From Epiperipatus broadwayi (Eukaryota > Onychophora > Udeonychophora > Euonychophora > Peripatidae): DNA of 64,000 bases. The stretch lies in the NCBI GenBank assembly GCA_028023455.1, contig JAQFVV010006646.1:91501-155500 (forward strand), in the 5' to 3' direction. The notes under the pieces were generated by a model that saw only the letters and a program-made list of their open reading frames with translations, was not told the DNA's origin and did no database searches. A program made the translations under genes and the position numbers. The first letter of the stretch is position 1, and each line of letters opens with the position of its first letter. Positions 12,378 to 23,929 of the stretch are shown piece after piece.

Positions 12378-12452
12378 GACAGAATAGCTCAGTTGGTAGA
12401 GTGTTTGCCTTAAATTCAATATACAAGAATCTAATGGTGCGAGTTCAACTTC
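12378..12452 (+). other. tRNA-like module (A box / weak B box) in pseudo-LTR
   Basis: The sequence AATAGCTCAGTTGGTAGAG matches the tRNA D-arm and internal A-box promoter consensus. GCGAGTTCAACTTC about 45 bases on resembles a degenerate B box (GGTTCGANTCC) with T-loop layout. The outer ends AGAA / TTCT could pair as part of an acceptor stem. The anticodon arm is not clean. It may be a tRNA-derived pol III promoter rather than a tRNA gene. Copies also lie at 15169-15243 (plus) and about 9803-9879 (minus). Confidence 0.6.
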
Positions 12453-12491
12453 TAAGTGAATATTGTCACTGTGCATATAGGCCAGCAACAC

Positions 12492-12525
12492 CTGAAGAAG
12501 AGTGGAGAATAATACTACTCGAAAC
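12492..12525 (+). ncRNA. hammerhead-ribozyme-like core in Penelope pseudo-LTR
   Basis: CTGAAGA (12492-12498) fits the CUGANGA box. After one extra A, GAGTGG pairs with CTACTC (one G-T wobble) around a 9-base loop, followed by GAAAC (12521-12525). A very short helix III (AC with GT) could bring GTGTAATT to the cleavage position. Hammerhead motifs are known in Penelope-like pseudo-LTRs. I could not find a convincing helix I, and self-cleavage is untested. The copy at 15283 has GAAAT and the copy at 9730 has AAAAC, so only this copy keeps the core. Confidence 0.5.
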
Positions 12526-12640
12526 ATTGTGTAATTACTAACCTGTATTGTCTATTTGTGTGTTATTACTAACAAGTTGTTTGTATTTGAAATTTTAAAT
12601 AAAGTTTAAAATTTTCTATACATTCAATATTCACTCATAA

Positions 12641-15070
12641 ATGATGGAAATAGTCCAACATATTACATCTTATAATATACCATCATTACAAACCTTCAGA
12701 CAAATACTAAGTACTTGGTATGGACCTGATGCTATGTTGAAATTTAGACATTATAAAAAATTATGTGTAAAACTGGATAAAGTAGAAAATCATTTAACTT
12801 TCTTATGTAAATGTAAATCAGAAGGGATTATCTCTAAGGGTTTGCAGTTTAAACCTCCTATTTCCTCGAAGAGAACTGAAAAAATTATTCAGAGAGTAAA
12901 TGAGGCTTTATTGAGAGAGAGTATAAAGGTTCAGCGGTTTATCAAGCATCAAACCTTGCAATCTATTAGAAATGTGGAATCGTTTCTACAAAGCAATGTT
13001 ACAGATGAAGATTTCTCAAGAATTTGTCAAGCAGTGAACAGATCATATTGTAAGTTACATGGAAGGATAAAAGAACTACAGAGGAAGAAGCTTGTAAATC
13101 TACATGGGCAAGTCAAAAGTAATACTGCAACTAGTCTATCCTTGTCATCAGTGAAAAATCTTAGTTCTAAACAACTTACCGATTGTGAATTATCAGTTCT
13201 GGAAGAAGGTTTGAATTTCGCCATTACACCATCTACTGTTCCACTATTGGATATAATGGCCACGACTGATGAGGTGACGCAAAACTTGAATCTAGAAGAA
13301 GCAGCGGAGTTACGCTGGAGAGTAAAACGAACACGGGAAAGACATCAAGTGCACAAGCAGAAGTCAAACATTTCATGTGATGAGAGGAGAGCTATTAAAT
13401 CTCTCATACAGGATGCATCTATAATCAAAATTCATGCTGACAAAGGTAGCACTACAGTTGTAATGGATAAAACTGATTATGATAACAAAATTCAAGGACT
13501 TCTCACAGCAGGCCAATACAAAAAAGTAGCAAAAAATCCAATTCCAAGTACAGAGGTAAAACTACAAGCATTACTCCAGAAGCATCACAGGTATTTCAGT
13601 GATTCAGAAAAAAGAAAATTAACTTCGTATTTCAGCAAGATTCCTCACCTGTATGGACTGCCTAAAATCCAAAAAGAGAATGTTCCATTAAAACCTATTG
13701 TTAGTTCTAGAAATTCACCCTGTCAAAATTTGTCAAGATTTCTTCTCGAAGTTCTTAGTCCATTGGCATATAGAACACCATCTTTCGTCAGGGACCCTAA
13801 GCACTTTGTAGAATTAGTTAGGAACATGAAAATGGAAAGAACTGACATATTAGTAAGTTTTGATGTGGAAAGTCTGTTTACAAATGTACCATGTGATGAA
13901 GCATTGTCTATTGTAAGGAAAAGGTTATATGGCGATAACAGTCTATAAAGTAGAACAGTTCTACCTATTGATAGTATAATGGAGTTATTAACATTCTGTG
14001 TAACAACAACATACTTTCAATATAACTCAGAATTCTTCCAACAAAATCGAGGGATGGCCATGGCATCATCACTGTCACCATTGCTCAGCAACATTTACAT
14101 GGAAGAACTTGAAACAACAGTCATAAATACTACTCCATGTCCGCCTAAAGTGTGGCTTCGATATGTTGATGATACATTTGTAGTATGGCCACATGGCAAG
14201 GTAAAATTACAGTCTTTCTGGATGCACATTAACAACATATCTCCTACAATTAATTTCATGATGGAAGCAGAACAAAAACAAAAATTGGCATTCTTGGATG
14301 TTCTTGTGACAAGACTCCCTCAGGGCAAAGTAAAAACATCAGTATATAGGAAACCAACACACACTGGAATATACTTGGCATATACATCCAATCATACAAG
14401 AAGTACTAAACAATGAATTGTACTGTCACTATGGAACAGAGCGAAGGAGGTTTGTTCAGAAACCAGTGATTTGGAAATAGAAAAGATTCACATAGAACAA
14501 ATGCTTATGAAGAATGGTTATCCATCAGCAGTCATCAGAAAAACCTTCAATAGACAACAGAAAAAGACACCAAAAGAGGAAACAGTTATTGGTACTGTGG
14601 TGTATCCACACATACCAGGAATGGCGGACAAATTAAAAAGAATCTGCAGACAATATAATATTAGAACTGCTTTCCAAAGCCATACCACACTTCGAGGAAT
14701 GCTTACTTCCACTAAGCCTAAACTGGAAATGCTGAAGAAAAAAAACTGCATCTATGAGATACCATGTGATTGTGGAAGAAAATACATTGGTGAGACCTGT
14801 CGGCCTGTTGAACAATGATTGAAGGAACACAAACTAATGATTAAAAGAAAAAAAACAGATGTGTCTACCATAGCAGATCATGTATGTACTAATGACCACA
14901 TGCTTAATTGGGAAAATACAAAGATATTGGATAAAGATGGAAAAATGCATAGAAGAAAATTCAAGGAAGCTGCTCATATGACAATGGTAAATAATCCTAT
15001 AAGACAACCCAGTGTGGCAATACACAATGTATGGAAGCCTCTAATTAATCTTGCTCTTAGGAAAAAATAA
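12641..15070 (+). pseudogene. Penelope-like RT/GIY-YIG polyprotein, full-length copy with three nonsense codons
   Basis: One reading frame of about 810 codons runs without frameshift. It is broken by three in-frame stops: TAA at 13946 (CAA in the sister copy), TGA at 14414 (GGA in the sister) and TGA at 14816 (CGA in the sister). The N-terminal ~250 residues are charged and helical. RT motifs follow: VSFDVESLFTNVP (A), GMAMASSLSPLLSNIYMEEL (B, the usual GS is AS here), RYVDDTFVV (C) and LAFLDVLVTR. The GIY-YIG domain near the C-terminus includes CIYEIPCDCGRKYIGET. The start ATGATGGAA lies at the 3' edge of the pseudo-LTR. The protein would prime reverse transcription at nicked DNA, and this copy can no longer make it. 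Confidence 0.93.
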
Positions 15071-15126
15071 CAATAATTAGACTTGTTAAAAAAAAATTGA
15101 AGGCCTCAGGAGGATTTGAACCAACC

Positions 15127-15498
15127 CTCAAGTATAAATATATCAAATTTCTACTATATGTTGCCTTTGACAGAATAACTCAGTTGGTAGAGTGTTTGCC
15201 TTAAATTCAATATACAAGAATCTAGAGGCGCGAGTTCAACTTCTAAGTGAATATTGTCACTGTGCATATAGGCCAGCAACACCTGAAGAAGAGTGGAGAA
15301 TAATACTACTCGAAATGTTGTGTAATTACTAACCTGTATTGTCTATTTGTGTGTTATTACTAACAAGTTGTTTGTATTTGAAAAGTTTAAATAAAGTTTA
15401 AAATTTTCTATATATTCAATATTCACTCATAAATGATGGAAATAGTCCAACATATTACTTCTTATAATATACCATCATTACAAACCTTCAGACAAATA
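15127..15498 (+). repeat. Penelope pseudo-LTR, right copy, plus first codons of a next unit
   Basis: Direct repeat of the middle pseudo-LTR. After it, 15434-15498 matches the first ~20 codons of the ORF (frame MEIVQHIT...) before the target duplication. This shows the template was a tandem array or a read-through RNA. Confidence 0.88.
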
Positions 15499-15561
15499 TG
15501 TTATTTGATGTATTTTTTCTTATTTATGTAAAATCATTTCCATGTATTTATATTTTGTTCT

Positions 15562-15936
15562 TTAAGTTTTTATCATGATTTTTGTTTTCATTAAATAAAT
15601 TATATAAATGTTAAACTTAAGTCGGGCGTGAATGGCTGTATAGATTTGTAAAGTTATATTAGAGGAGGGTAATCTTAGGTTATTTGTGTCATTGTTAAAT
15701 TGGGTCAATGGATTGGATATGTTGATGTAGTTAGTAGATGTAGTTGGAGATTCGCAATTGGCAGAATCGTTTATATATATACGCCGCACTAACCCGTTTG
15801 CCTATGGAAGGAATTATAAGACGGAGAATGCAGTTCCTTTCTATGGAGTTTTTTTATTGTTCTTCTCGTTAGATAGATGTAATATTCCTATCTGATGAGA
15901 GTCAATGTCTTCTCTTAATCTTTTTGGTGCTGCCAT
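15562..15936 (-). pseudogene. antisense LTR-encoded ORF, copy in repeat 2 (frameshifted)
   Basis: Starts MAAPKRLREDIDSHQIGILH at 15936 on the minus strand. It stops soon after a run of A's (NNKKTP then TAG), while the remaining block (YINDSANCESPTTSTNYINI) stays open in another frame. Same family as 6736-7086. Confidence 0.45.
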
Positions 15937-16615
15937 ATTCCGTATTACATTGAATACATCGATGTATCAGATGAATTGATGCCAGTTTGACCACGAATTT
16001 TAGCCTAAGGTTAAATAGGGATAGAATGTTTATTTTCAAAAGCAAATTTATGTTTTCTATTCATACTGGACACTAAATAAAAATGCATTGAATTTAAGTT
16101 GTTTATAGATGTTTGCATGGATTCATTATCAGTTAATTATGTTTTGGATTTCATATTTGATCAAAATATATAGACATCCGATAAATAATGATACCTTCCT
16201 GGTGAGAATCTAAAATGTATTTATTTGGACGTTTTTTAAGTTATTGGTGACAATGCAAGTATCTTATGGTGAATACAATTGGGTTACATATAAATTTCCA
16301 TCTGCAATTGTCAGTAATCAATAATTTTGTCTTTTGATCGTTTATGTTTATTTTGAAATGTTTTTGACCATGGAATCTATGTAACCGATCTATATTCAAC
16401 ATTATAAACAAGCTTTCATAAATTTATCTGTGCAAACTTAATTAAAATGTAAAATTAGAATATAATAGTAATTAAATGTAAATTGAAGTCAAAAATCAAT
16501 GTTAAAATGTAGGTTAAATTTTGAAATTTAAAACTAATACTAAAATAATTTTAAATCTATGTGAAATAAATAAATGTTTGTGTGTTAATTACTGGCAGTG
16601 GCTTATTTTATTCCT

Positions 16616-16618
<3 letters not shown>

Positions 16619-16703
<85 letters not shown>
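16619..16703. repeat. (TA)n microsatellite
   Basis: About 42 TA units inside LTR-like repeat 2. Apparent Ile-Tyr repeat proteins in its frames are artefacts of the dinucleotide. Confidence 0.97.
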
Positions 16704-16704
<1 letters not shown>

Positions 16705-17537
16705 TTATATTATATTATTAAATCTCTGCTATTCCACTGAGCTAGTGACATGGGCTAATGACTGGATGCAAAAAAAAAAAAAATTTTGACTTACGTATCT
16801 GCCTACTTTACAAATTTTTCTAGGTTCAAATGCCTAGATGGCGCTCTGAAGAGCAGATATCGTAGTTTGCGGTTAGATTCGATCTTCACTTTCATTTCGA
16901 TCGTTATAATATATATATATATTGTACCTATATTGATATAGGCACATATACTTTTTATCTAAAATTATTATTAAAGTAATCTTTCATAAAAGAAAAACAT
17001 AAAATTAAATGTTGAAGAATTTATTGCAGCTTGTTTTCGAAAAAGATAAGAGTTAAATAGTTTTCTAGTGTTAGTTTTTGAAATAAAAAAGCTACAATTA
17101 ATTAATCAAAAGGGGGGAGGGGGAGTCTTGTTTTAAGAAATGAAACTAAAGGTTTACAAAAGGAAATAAATAGTTTTTATTAGTATTCGTAAAAATATAA
17201 TTTAAAAAGTTAAAACATACAAATCTCTTTTCATTCAAGTTTAATTAAAGAAAAAATAATGTTAAAACTAATATATGTGTGTATATATGTGCGATTGTCA
17301 ACAATAGAATAAATGTTATTATAAAGTTAAAGAAGATTATTATTAAAAAACACGGCAATGGTTATTAATTAAAATATAAAGCAACATCTCTGCATGGCTA
17401 TTACTAATTAAGCAATCTTCCAAAACACGTTTATCAAATGATTATCATTGGAATTTGATAACAGATCTTTGCCAGAGATATTAGAAAGACGACAAGGTGC
17501 AGGTATAAATACTGAATATTTTATCGGACAATCAGTT

Positions 17538-17620
17538 GAGACATCAGTTCCACAAATTAATTGAGTGAGATCAGTTCCACAAATTAATTGAGTGAGTTCA
17601 GTTCAGAAATTAATTGAGCA
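17538..17620 (+). repeat. three-unit ~28-bp tandem repeat
   Basis: The unit ATCAGTTCCACAAATTAATT plus GAGTGAG occurs twice almost exactly, then a third time diverged (TTCAGTTCAGAAATTAATTG). It is small and non-coding. Confidence 0.85.
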
Positions 17621-18651
17621 GTTAACAAACAAAATGCAGTGTTGAGAAGATCTTGGGAATGCACGTTTATCTCCAGCCCAGATGTCCGATGAAAACAGCA
17701 AGATCTGCACATGAAATAATGTCAACGTAACAACTTAGAAAATCTCCGTCAGTATCTATTTGTCTCCGATAGTAATAATCATGAAAATCAGGAAAGTCAG
17801 CAAGGAAACATCCCAGCCAGCTGGAAGCATTCATACTGGAAGAAACAACAAACAAGAAGAAAACAAAGTGTTAAATCTACGTTCAAAATCCTAGATAAAA
17901 CATTTGCTTATTTTTGTTTATAATGTAATAGCCATTGCATTGCATTAATTCGTACGAATCTTTCAAGAGTCTAATTATATGTACTCCATATCATACATAA
18001 ATGAACTATTGATGTGTGTGATTAAATTTCAAATGCTACATAGTCCTTTATTATCATTATTATGTGTGTGTAGGAGTTAATATGTGCGTGGTCATTATAT
18101 CAATATTTATTAGTTAAATTAGAGTGTTTTGTTATTAAATCTATACGAATGTTAAACTATTTAGAAATGTCAATTTAAAATATCCGTGTGTTTTATTAAA
18201 ATTATAAAATGTTTAAATTTAGTAAATAAATGTTAGTTAATAAATTATCTTTAAAATTAAACTATATTTGTCGGTCAGTTCTTTTTATCAATTCTTTTTA
18301 ACAAATTCTTTTATTAATTCTTTTAATCACTAATTAAGTATAATCTATTAGTGATTACAAACAACTGAGCTAGTCGTGGATTTAGGCATTGAGTTAGTGG
18401 CCACTATTCAAAGTGTGTTGTCTCTTCTTTTAGTATTCTTTTAGAATAAGTGGCTGGTGCCCGTGTTTATACACAAACAAAAAAGTGCTTTGAACTTGGT
18501 CTTGAACTCAACAGCCGAGAAGAAGCTAGGTCCTGGAAATGTAACACTAGTTATATACTTTATAGCAATCATTTGGGCATACCTATTCTCCGAGTATGTT
18601 CTTCTCTGCCTAAGAGACCGATGATTCGAATGCACATATTCGAACTCGGTT

Positions 18652-18653
<2 letters not shown>

Positions 18654-18699
<46 letters not shown>
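18654..18699. repeat. (TA)n microsatellite
   Basis: About 23 TA units following TCGAACTCGGTTCAA. A similar TCGAACTCAG...TTCAA-(TA)n junction occurs near 59292, so this may be the tail of a short dispersed repeat. Confidence 0.9.
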
Positions 18700-18702
<3 letters not shown>

Positions 18703-20978
18703 TCCTCACCTATAACCTCCATCTTCTTCACTTATTTACTTTATTATATTTATAATTGCCCAGACACCAATTCTACGAAAAATAGAATAAAATTTATAAT
18801 TATAAATTATATTTAAACTTATTTAAGAGATTTTACATTGCAACCACTCCATGGCCTAGCTGAGTTGAGATTATAGGATATTGTCTTTATATATGAGGCC
18901 AACAAGGATGATAAAAACGTCTATAAACAATAATACTATAAGGTTAATTTAAATATGTTCAGAGCATCTATTCAATACTAAAACTGTTGCAAAATTGACA
19001 ATTATTACATTTATTATGGTATAGACAATGATGAGGATTGGGTATCTTTTTATCCAAATCACCACCTATCTCAAGCAAAGTAAAATATTTTATTAGCATT
19101 GTAATACTGAGATTTATTACCACCAGACAAATTAAATAAATTGACTTCTACTGGCAAATCTATATATTTTAGGGCTATGCTATGTTAACTATATGTGTGT
19201 GTGTGGAAATGGAGAATCGAACATAAATAGTCAAGCAATTCATTTGGACTTTTAATTCATTAAAATATTTATTAAAAATAAAATAAAATAAAAGACGAAA
19301 AAAATTATTATAATAAAAAAAAAAATATTATGTATGCACCTTCCTAATCAATTATATTTTTTCTACAGTAAACCAAAATTGATTAATATCTAATATACGA
19401 ATCATATACTTTCGAATATGTGCGCTTTTGTAATATCTCAAACATGATGTATTTTTAAAATATACTTTTATTAGTTTATTTATAAAACTTGGATGATGCC
19501 ACAAATCAATCATCCTTTACATATTCTAAAAATTTATATAACACTTATCTGTTATAATCGGTGTAAATCATCTAACAGTAACTATACAAAATAAATAAAG
19601 GCAGGGAAAAATAATAACCAAACACTTATATCTTTATACTTAAAAGTTAAAGAATATCTCCAAACTTAATATAAATAATCTAATCGTCCCTTGAGTATTT
19701 CTACTTTCAACTCACATTCAATATACTTCCTATATACCGAACTTATAACAGATAAGGTTTTAATTCTTTATTTTTTTAAATATACTTCATTAACTAAATT
19801 GAAGCACAATAAATATAACATCTTTAAAATAATAATCTATAGCATCACGCATACATCCGAATATCTAGAATCACCTATAATATAATTTCTAAATCATACA
19901 AAATAATAAATTATCATACTCTAATGATAATGAAATTACATTGTTTTGTTTTGTTTAAAAGAAAAAAAACAAAAAAATATAGGTTGTCCATCTATTGTAA
20001 TCAAAAAAAAAATATTTGTCACTATCCCATTAATACATGTTAAGTTTTTTTTTTTAAAAAATTGAAAGTTGAAAGAAACATACATATTAGTTTTAAAAAC
20101 AATGGTAAATTATAACATAGAAAAAAAATGTCTATCCATTGTTAAAGCATAATTTGTTAAGAATGACAATAGTCTTTTTCTTTCTTATCCTAGAATTCCG
20201 TATAGGCATAATAAATGACGTTTGCATGCTTTGGAATTATTTTGTTATATATACACACGAATAGCGAAGTTATACAATATAAATTATCTTCTTAATATAA
20301 AACTAAATAGATAAACTTTTTCATTTTGAATTTTGTTTTGTAGAATATTGATAGCCAATTTTTTAAGTTGAAAATTACTTTTAGCGTCTAATAAAAGAAT
20401 TTGAGCTAGCTTTATTTTACACAATTTTGCCATTTTAGTATTATTTACTTTTGTCAATATCTTAAAATAAATTATAATTACTTGTCTTATGTGACATCCA
20501 TGTATTTTTAAAGGTAGTGAACTTGAACCATCATTTAACAGAAATTTGGAGCGGATTTTCCCTCTGGGTCTATCTCTTCATGGTTTTATTACTCCAGTAG
20601 TATAATAGAAATTTTCCATAAATATATCATTAGAATCCTTGTGATGTTTTTTTTTTATTTGTTGTAATACTTTCAGAGAGTTTTTTGATTCTTTTAAGTT
20701 TTTTTTTTACATTTTTCCCTCGGAAATTTTTTTTACTTTCTTCAAGTTTTGAAAATCTTTGTCTCTCTCCACTCATGCCCTCTGTGTTTCTATGACAATC
20801 AACTTTGGAAGCTTGCCAGAAATATTATTTATAAAAATTTTAACAATAAAATATTTGAATATAATAAACATAGTAATAAAAAAAAATATTAAATACTAAT
20901 TATTAATTTTAGAAATGTTATTTACTATTACAAATAATCTTTATCATTTTTAAAACATAAGTTTCTAAGACAATATAT

Positions 20979-21004
20979 TGTAACGAGCATAGACGTTCGT
21001 TACA
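20979..21004. promoter_or_regulatory. terminal hairpin of LTR-like repeat
   Basis: TGTAACGA and TCGTTACA are perfect 8-bp arms separated by 10 bases (GCATAGACGT). The same structure opens the repeat at 23930 and, in decayed form, those at 5413 and 8734. It could be an integrase-recognition end. That role is inferred. Confidence 0.6.
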
Positions 21005-21459
21005 TTGGTTTTTTTTTAAATTTATTAAACATGAAAGTAAATTAAAAAGTTCGCATTTAAAAATTTTCTTTAAGAATTAAAAATTGAAATTAAATATCAT
21101 CTTAAACTCTTATATATTAAATCGCACAGATAATGAAAAATTATTAAAATAAAAATTTATTAAAGAAAAAGTATTTTAAAACTAAATTTTAAAAAGATTT
21201 GGAGATAAAATTATATCTTTAAATTTATCTTTAAATATATTTTTGATTTGGAAAACAGGTTAATTAATCAGAAATGGAAATGATTGTTAATTAGTTAAAT
21301 GTAAACCAGCCTTGGGCATTTAAAATGTAAAAACATTCAGTCAGATAAGAAAACAATAGAAACTGTTAGCAAATAAGAAGAAATCCCTATGGAAATCGGA
21401 CCTCAACGAAAAGGATCATCTCATTGATGACGTAATGTTAATTCAATCCTTCACATTAA

Positions 21460-21468
21460 TATAAAAGG
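21460..21468 (+). promoter_or_regulatory. candidate TATA box in LTR-like repeat 3
   Basis: TATAAAAGG lies about 480 bases into the repeat and is conserved at 24412 (repeat 4) and as TATAAAAGA at 9190 (repeat 2). Repeat 1 has ATGGATAAAAGG, a weakened version. It supports a plus-strand transcription start in the LTR but is not proof. Confidence 0.45.
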
Positions 21469-21957
21469 AAAATTTGGAAATTATTAATCAGTGACTGGAA
21501 ATTGATTATTACGATGTGACTATATGTAGTAGTCCGGAGTTGGAGGAATTGACAGACGCACGGTCAATTCTTTCAGCTGTTAAAGAAGAGAGAAATGAAC
21601 TATCGTTTCCTACATTGAGGACCAACTAAATTAAAAAACCTCCGAATGAATAAATAAAACAACGACTAAATGGATACCAATTTTAGGACGGCATGGGAAT
21701 TTACGTTCATGGCAAGCAACGGATAAAGTTGGACGTTTTAAAAATCGTAAGAACTTATATATTCACTTGAAACAATAAGAACTCTAAATTTTAAAACTTT
21801 TTAGTAAATAATGCAATAGAATCCTATCTGACCAAACTAAATTCTTCATTAATAATGTTATTTGATGTATTTTTTTTCTTATTTATTTTGTAAAATCATT
21901 TCCATTTATTTATTTTTTGTTCTTTAAGTTTTATTATGATTTTTGTTTTCCGTTAAA

Positions 21958-22300
21958 TTAATTATAAAAAATGTTAAACTTAAGTCGGGCGTGAATGGCT
22001 GTATAGATTCGTAAAGTTATATTAGGGGAGGGTAATCTTAGGTTATTTATGTCGTTGTTAGATTGGGTCAATGGATTGGATATATTGACGTAATTAGTAT
22101 ATGTAATCGGAGATTCGCTATGGGCAGAATCGTTTATATATACGCCGCACTCACCCGTTTGCCTATGGAAGGAATTATAAGACGGAGAACGCAGTTCCTT
22201 TCTATGGAGTTTTTTTTTATTGTTCTTCTCGTTAGATAGATGTAATATTCCTATCTGATTGAGAGTCAATGTCTTTTCTTAATTCTTTTGGTGCTGCCGT
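21958..22300 (-). pseudogene. antisense LTR-encoded ORF, copy in repeat 3
   Basis: Homologous to 6736-7086. The ATG of MAAPKRL reads ACG, and an extra A after the DS codons shifts the frame, leaving an open part of about 103 codons that begins QIGILHLSNEKNNKK. A matching block is at 24910-25250 in repeat 4. Confidence 0.45.
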
Positions 22301-23199
22301 ATTTCGTATTACATTGAATACATCGATGTATCAGATGGATTGATGCCAGTTTGACTGCGAATTTTAGCCTAAGGTTAAATAGGGATAGAATATTTTAATT
22401 TCAATGCAAATCTATGTAGTATTCATACTCGACCCTAAACAAAAATGCATTAAATTTAAGTTGTTTATAGACGCTTGCATAGATTGTTTATCGGTTAACT
22501 ATGTTTTGCGTTTTCATATTTGATCAAAATATATAGACATTCGATAAATAATGATACCTTACGGTGAGTATCTAAAATGTATTTATTCGGATGTCTTTTA
22601 AGTTATTGGTGACAATGCAAGTATCTTATGGTGAATACTATTGGGTTACATATAAATTTCCCTCCGCAATTGTCAGTAATCAATAATTTTATATTTTGAT
22701 CGCTTATGTTTACTTTGGAATGTTTTTAACCGTGTAATCTATGTAACCGATCTATAGCAACTTATTATAACAAGCTTTTATAATCCTATCTGTGCGAACT
22801 TAATTAAAATGTAAAATTAGAATATAATAGTAATTAAAGGTAAATTAAAATCAAAATCAAAGTTAAAAATAATGTTAAATGTTAAAATGTAAACTAATAC
22901 TAAAATAATTTTAAATCTTATATATATGTGCATAAATAAATGTTTGTGTGTTAATTACTGGCAGTGGCTTATTTTATTCTTTTTTTATATATATGCTCTT
23001 AGATTATCTTATTAAATCTCTGCTATTCCACTTAGCTAGTGACATGGGCTAACGACCGGAATCAAAATTTAAAAAAAAAAAAAAATTTTTTTTTTTACTT
23101 ACGTATCTGTCTACTTTATAAATTTTTCTAGGTTAAAAATGCCTAGATGGCACCCCGTAGTGCAGTTTATGTGAAGTCACCTTTCTCCGTATCGTTACA

Positions 23200-23929
23200 A
23201 CTGGCTTTCCCAATCTGGGGCCGATCTTTAATAAACCACAAATACCCTGAGCAAATTTTGTCAAAATGAAATATTTTTATCTGTTTACATAAAGTCGTAT
23301 ACTTTAAATCTGTAAAAAGCGCTGCCAGAAAGAAATTGCGCATATATATTAAACACGAGAAAGTATAAATAATTTTAAAACTAATTTTTGTTAAAAAAAA
23401 GTCAAAAGGTTGCGATTGATATGTTTTTGTTGTTGTAATATAAATTATGCTTTAAGGTGTATAGGAGCGCACAGCCACGTAAGTTTATGATCGAAATGTG
23501 GTACCTTACGATGAGTACCGTTGGGAATTTACTTCAGTGTAATCCAATTTAAGCATTTCAATCAGTCATAAATAAGTTGGTGGTGTTTATAATTGTGCTG
23601 CAAATATACACGTTTAAACCCATTATTTCTTAAAACATATTTATCTCAATGCAACCTTATTTAAATAAATAATTTATAAAATTTGCTTGTCATGCCGTGT
23701 GTAAAAATAAAATGGATAAAAAAAAAAGTTAGAACTCTGGTCGGGAGGAGGTGAACGTAAATGGTCCTTGGAAAATGATAGTAAACATTTTTCTTTTTGT
23801 ATATAGTCTTTTTGTAAAATTATTAACCGGATGTTTTGTAAATGTCTTCGTCAATCGTGTACCGTAATTACTAACCCTAAGTAAAATATTTTTTTTTTGA
23901 TCATTTTTTTTTAAGTAACTTTACTGATA
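23200..23929. other. internal segment of composite 2
   Basis: 730 bp, homologous to 7991-8733. Just inside the left repeat is ACTGGCTTTCCCAATCTGGGG, which begins with a TGG two bases in, as primer-binding sites do. I cannot match it to a tRNA 3' end. No polypurine tract precedes 23930 on the plus strand, while the minus strand near 23200 has the modest purine run GATTGGGAAAG. It has no ORF of note. Confidence 0.55.

Larger units (their letters stand above)
12343..12672 (+). repeat. Penelope pseudo-LTR, middle copy
   Basis: Runs from CCCTCAAGTATAAATAT to about the first codons of the plus-strand ORF. It lies directly at the head-to-head junction with the truncated inverted copy. The same ~330 bp recurs at 15127-15498 in direct orientation and at 9585-9945 inverted. 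It carries the tRNA-like module and the only intact hammerhead-like core of the three. Confidence 0.9.
9585..15498. mobile_element. Penelope-like element insertion (inverted truncated copy plus full copy)
   Basis: Flanked by a 14-bp target duplication (TGTTATTTGATGTA at 9571-9584 and 15499-15512). The order is pseudo-LTR on minus, a 5'-truncated coding copy on minus (9977 to about 12330), pseudo-LTR on plus, a complete coding copy on plus (12641-15070), and another pseudo-LTR on plus that runs into the first codons of a further copy before ending. Penelope-like elements are known for pseudo-LTRs and for inverted 5'-truncated partial copies beside the main copy, and this matches. The coding parts hold a reverse transcriptase and a C-terminal GIY-YIG endonuclease, the diagnostic pair for endonuclease-bearing Penelope elements. 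Confidence 0.93.
5413..16908. mobile_element. LTR-like composite element 1 (two long terminal direct repeats)
   Basis: Two homologous blocks (5413-7990 and 8734-16908) flank an internal segment of about 740 bp (7991-8733). The second block is interrupted by a Penelope-like insertion. The element starts TGTAATG and ends CGTTATA, decayed forms of the TGTAACGA / TCGTTACA ends seen in composite 2. The four bases on both sides are ATAT, consistent with a 4-bp target duplication though weak in TA-repeat DNA. Long terminal direct repeats with TG...CA-type ends and a short non-coding interior suggest a non-autonomous LTR retrotransposon (TRIM/LARD-like layout, but with unusually long LTRs). No gag or pol is visible, and a clear primer-binding site or polypurine tract could not be identified. 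Confidence 0.7.
15499..16908 (+). repeat. LTR-like repeat 2, 3' part
   Basis: Continues repeat 2 after the Penelope insertion. It holds another broken copy of the antisense ORF (about 15562-15936, minus), and a (TA)n expansion at 16619-16703 at a place where the other copies have a short TA run. It ends CGATCGTTATA at 16908 followed by ATAT. Its tail variants match repeat 3. Confidence 0.8.
16909..20978. other. AT-rich stretch between composites
   Basis: No gene recognised. It contains a short tandem repeat at 17538-17620, a (TA)n tract at 18654-18699, a G-rich run at 17111-17122, and AT-rich filler. Short open frames at 17667, 18441, 18450 and 19691 show no family resemblance. Confidence 0.4.
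20979..23199 (+). repeat. LTR-like repeat 3 (5' repeat of composite 2)
   Basis: Its first 26 bases fold as TGTAACGA / loop of 10 / TCGTTACA, so the terminus is itself a hairpin whose right arm equals the far end of the repeat. It holds TATAAAAGG at 21460, an antisense ORF remnant (about 21958-22300), AATAAA at 22935, and facing A and T runs near 23066-23095. Confidence 0.85.

Noticed and set aside
16521-16789. Open frames of alternating Ile-Tyr
   Set aside because: They are translations of the (TA)n tract and have no independent support.
23200-23225. Primer-binding site complementary to a tRNA
   Set aside because: TGG is placed as expected, but the following bases could not be matched to any tRNA 3' end with confidence, and composite 1 does not conserve them.
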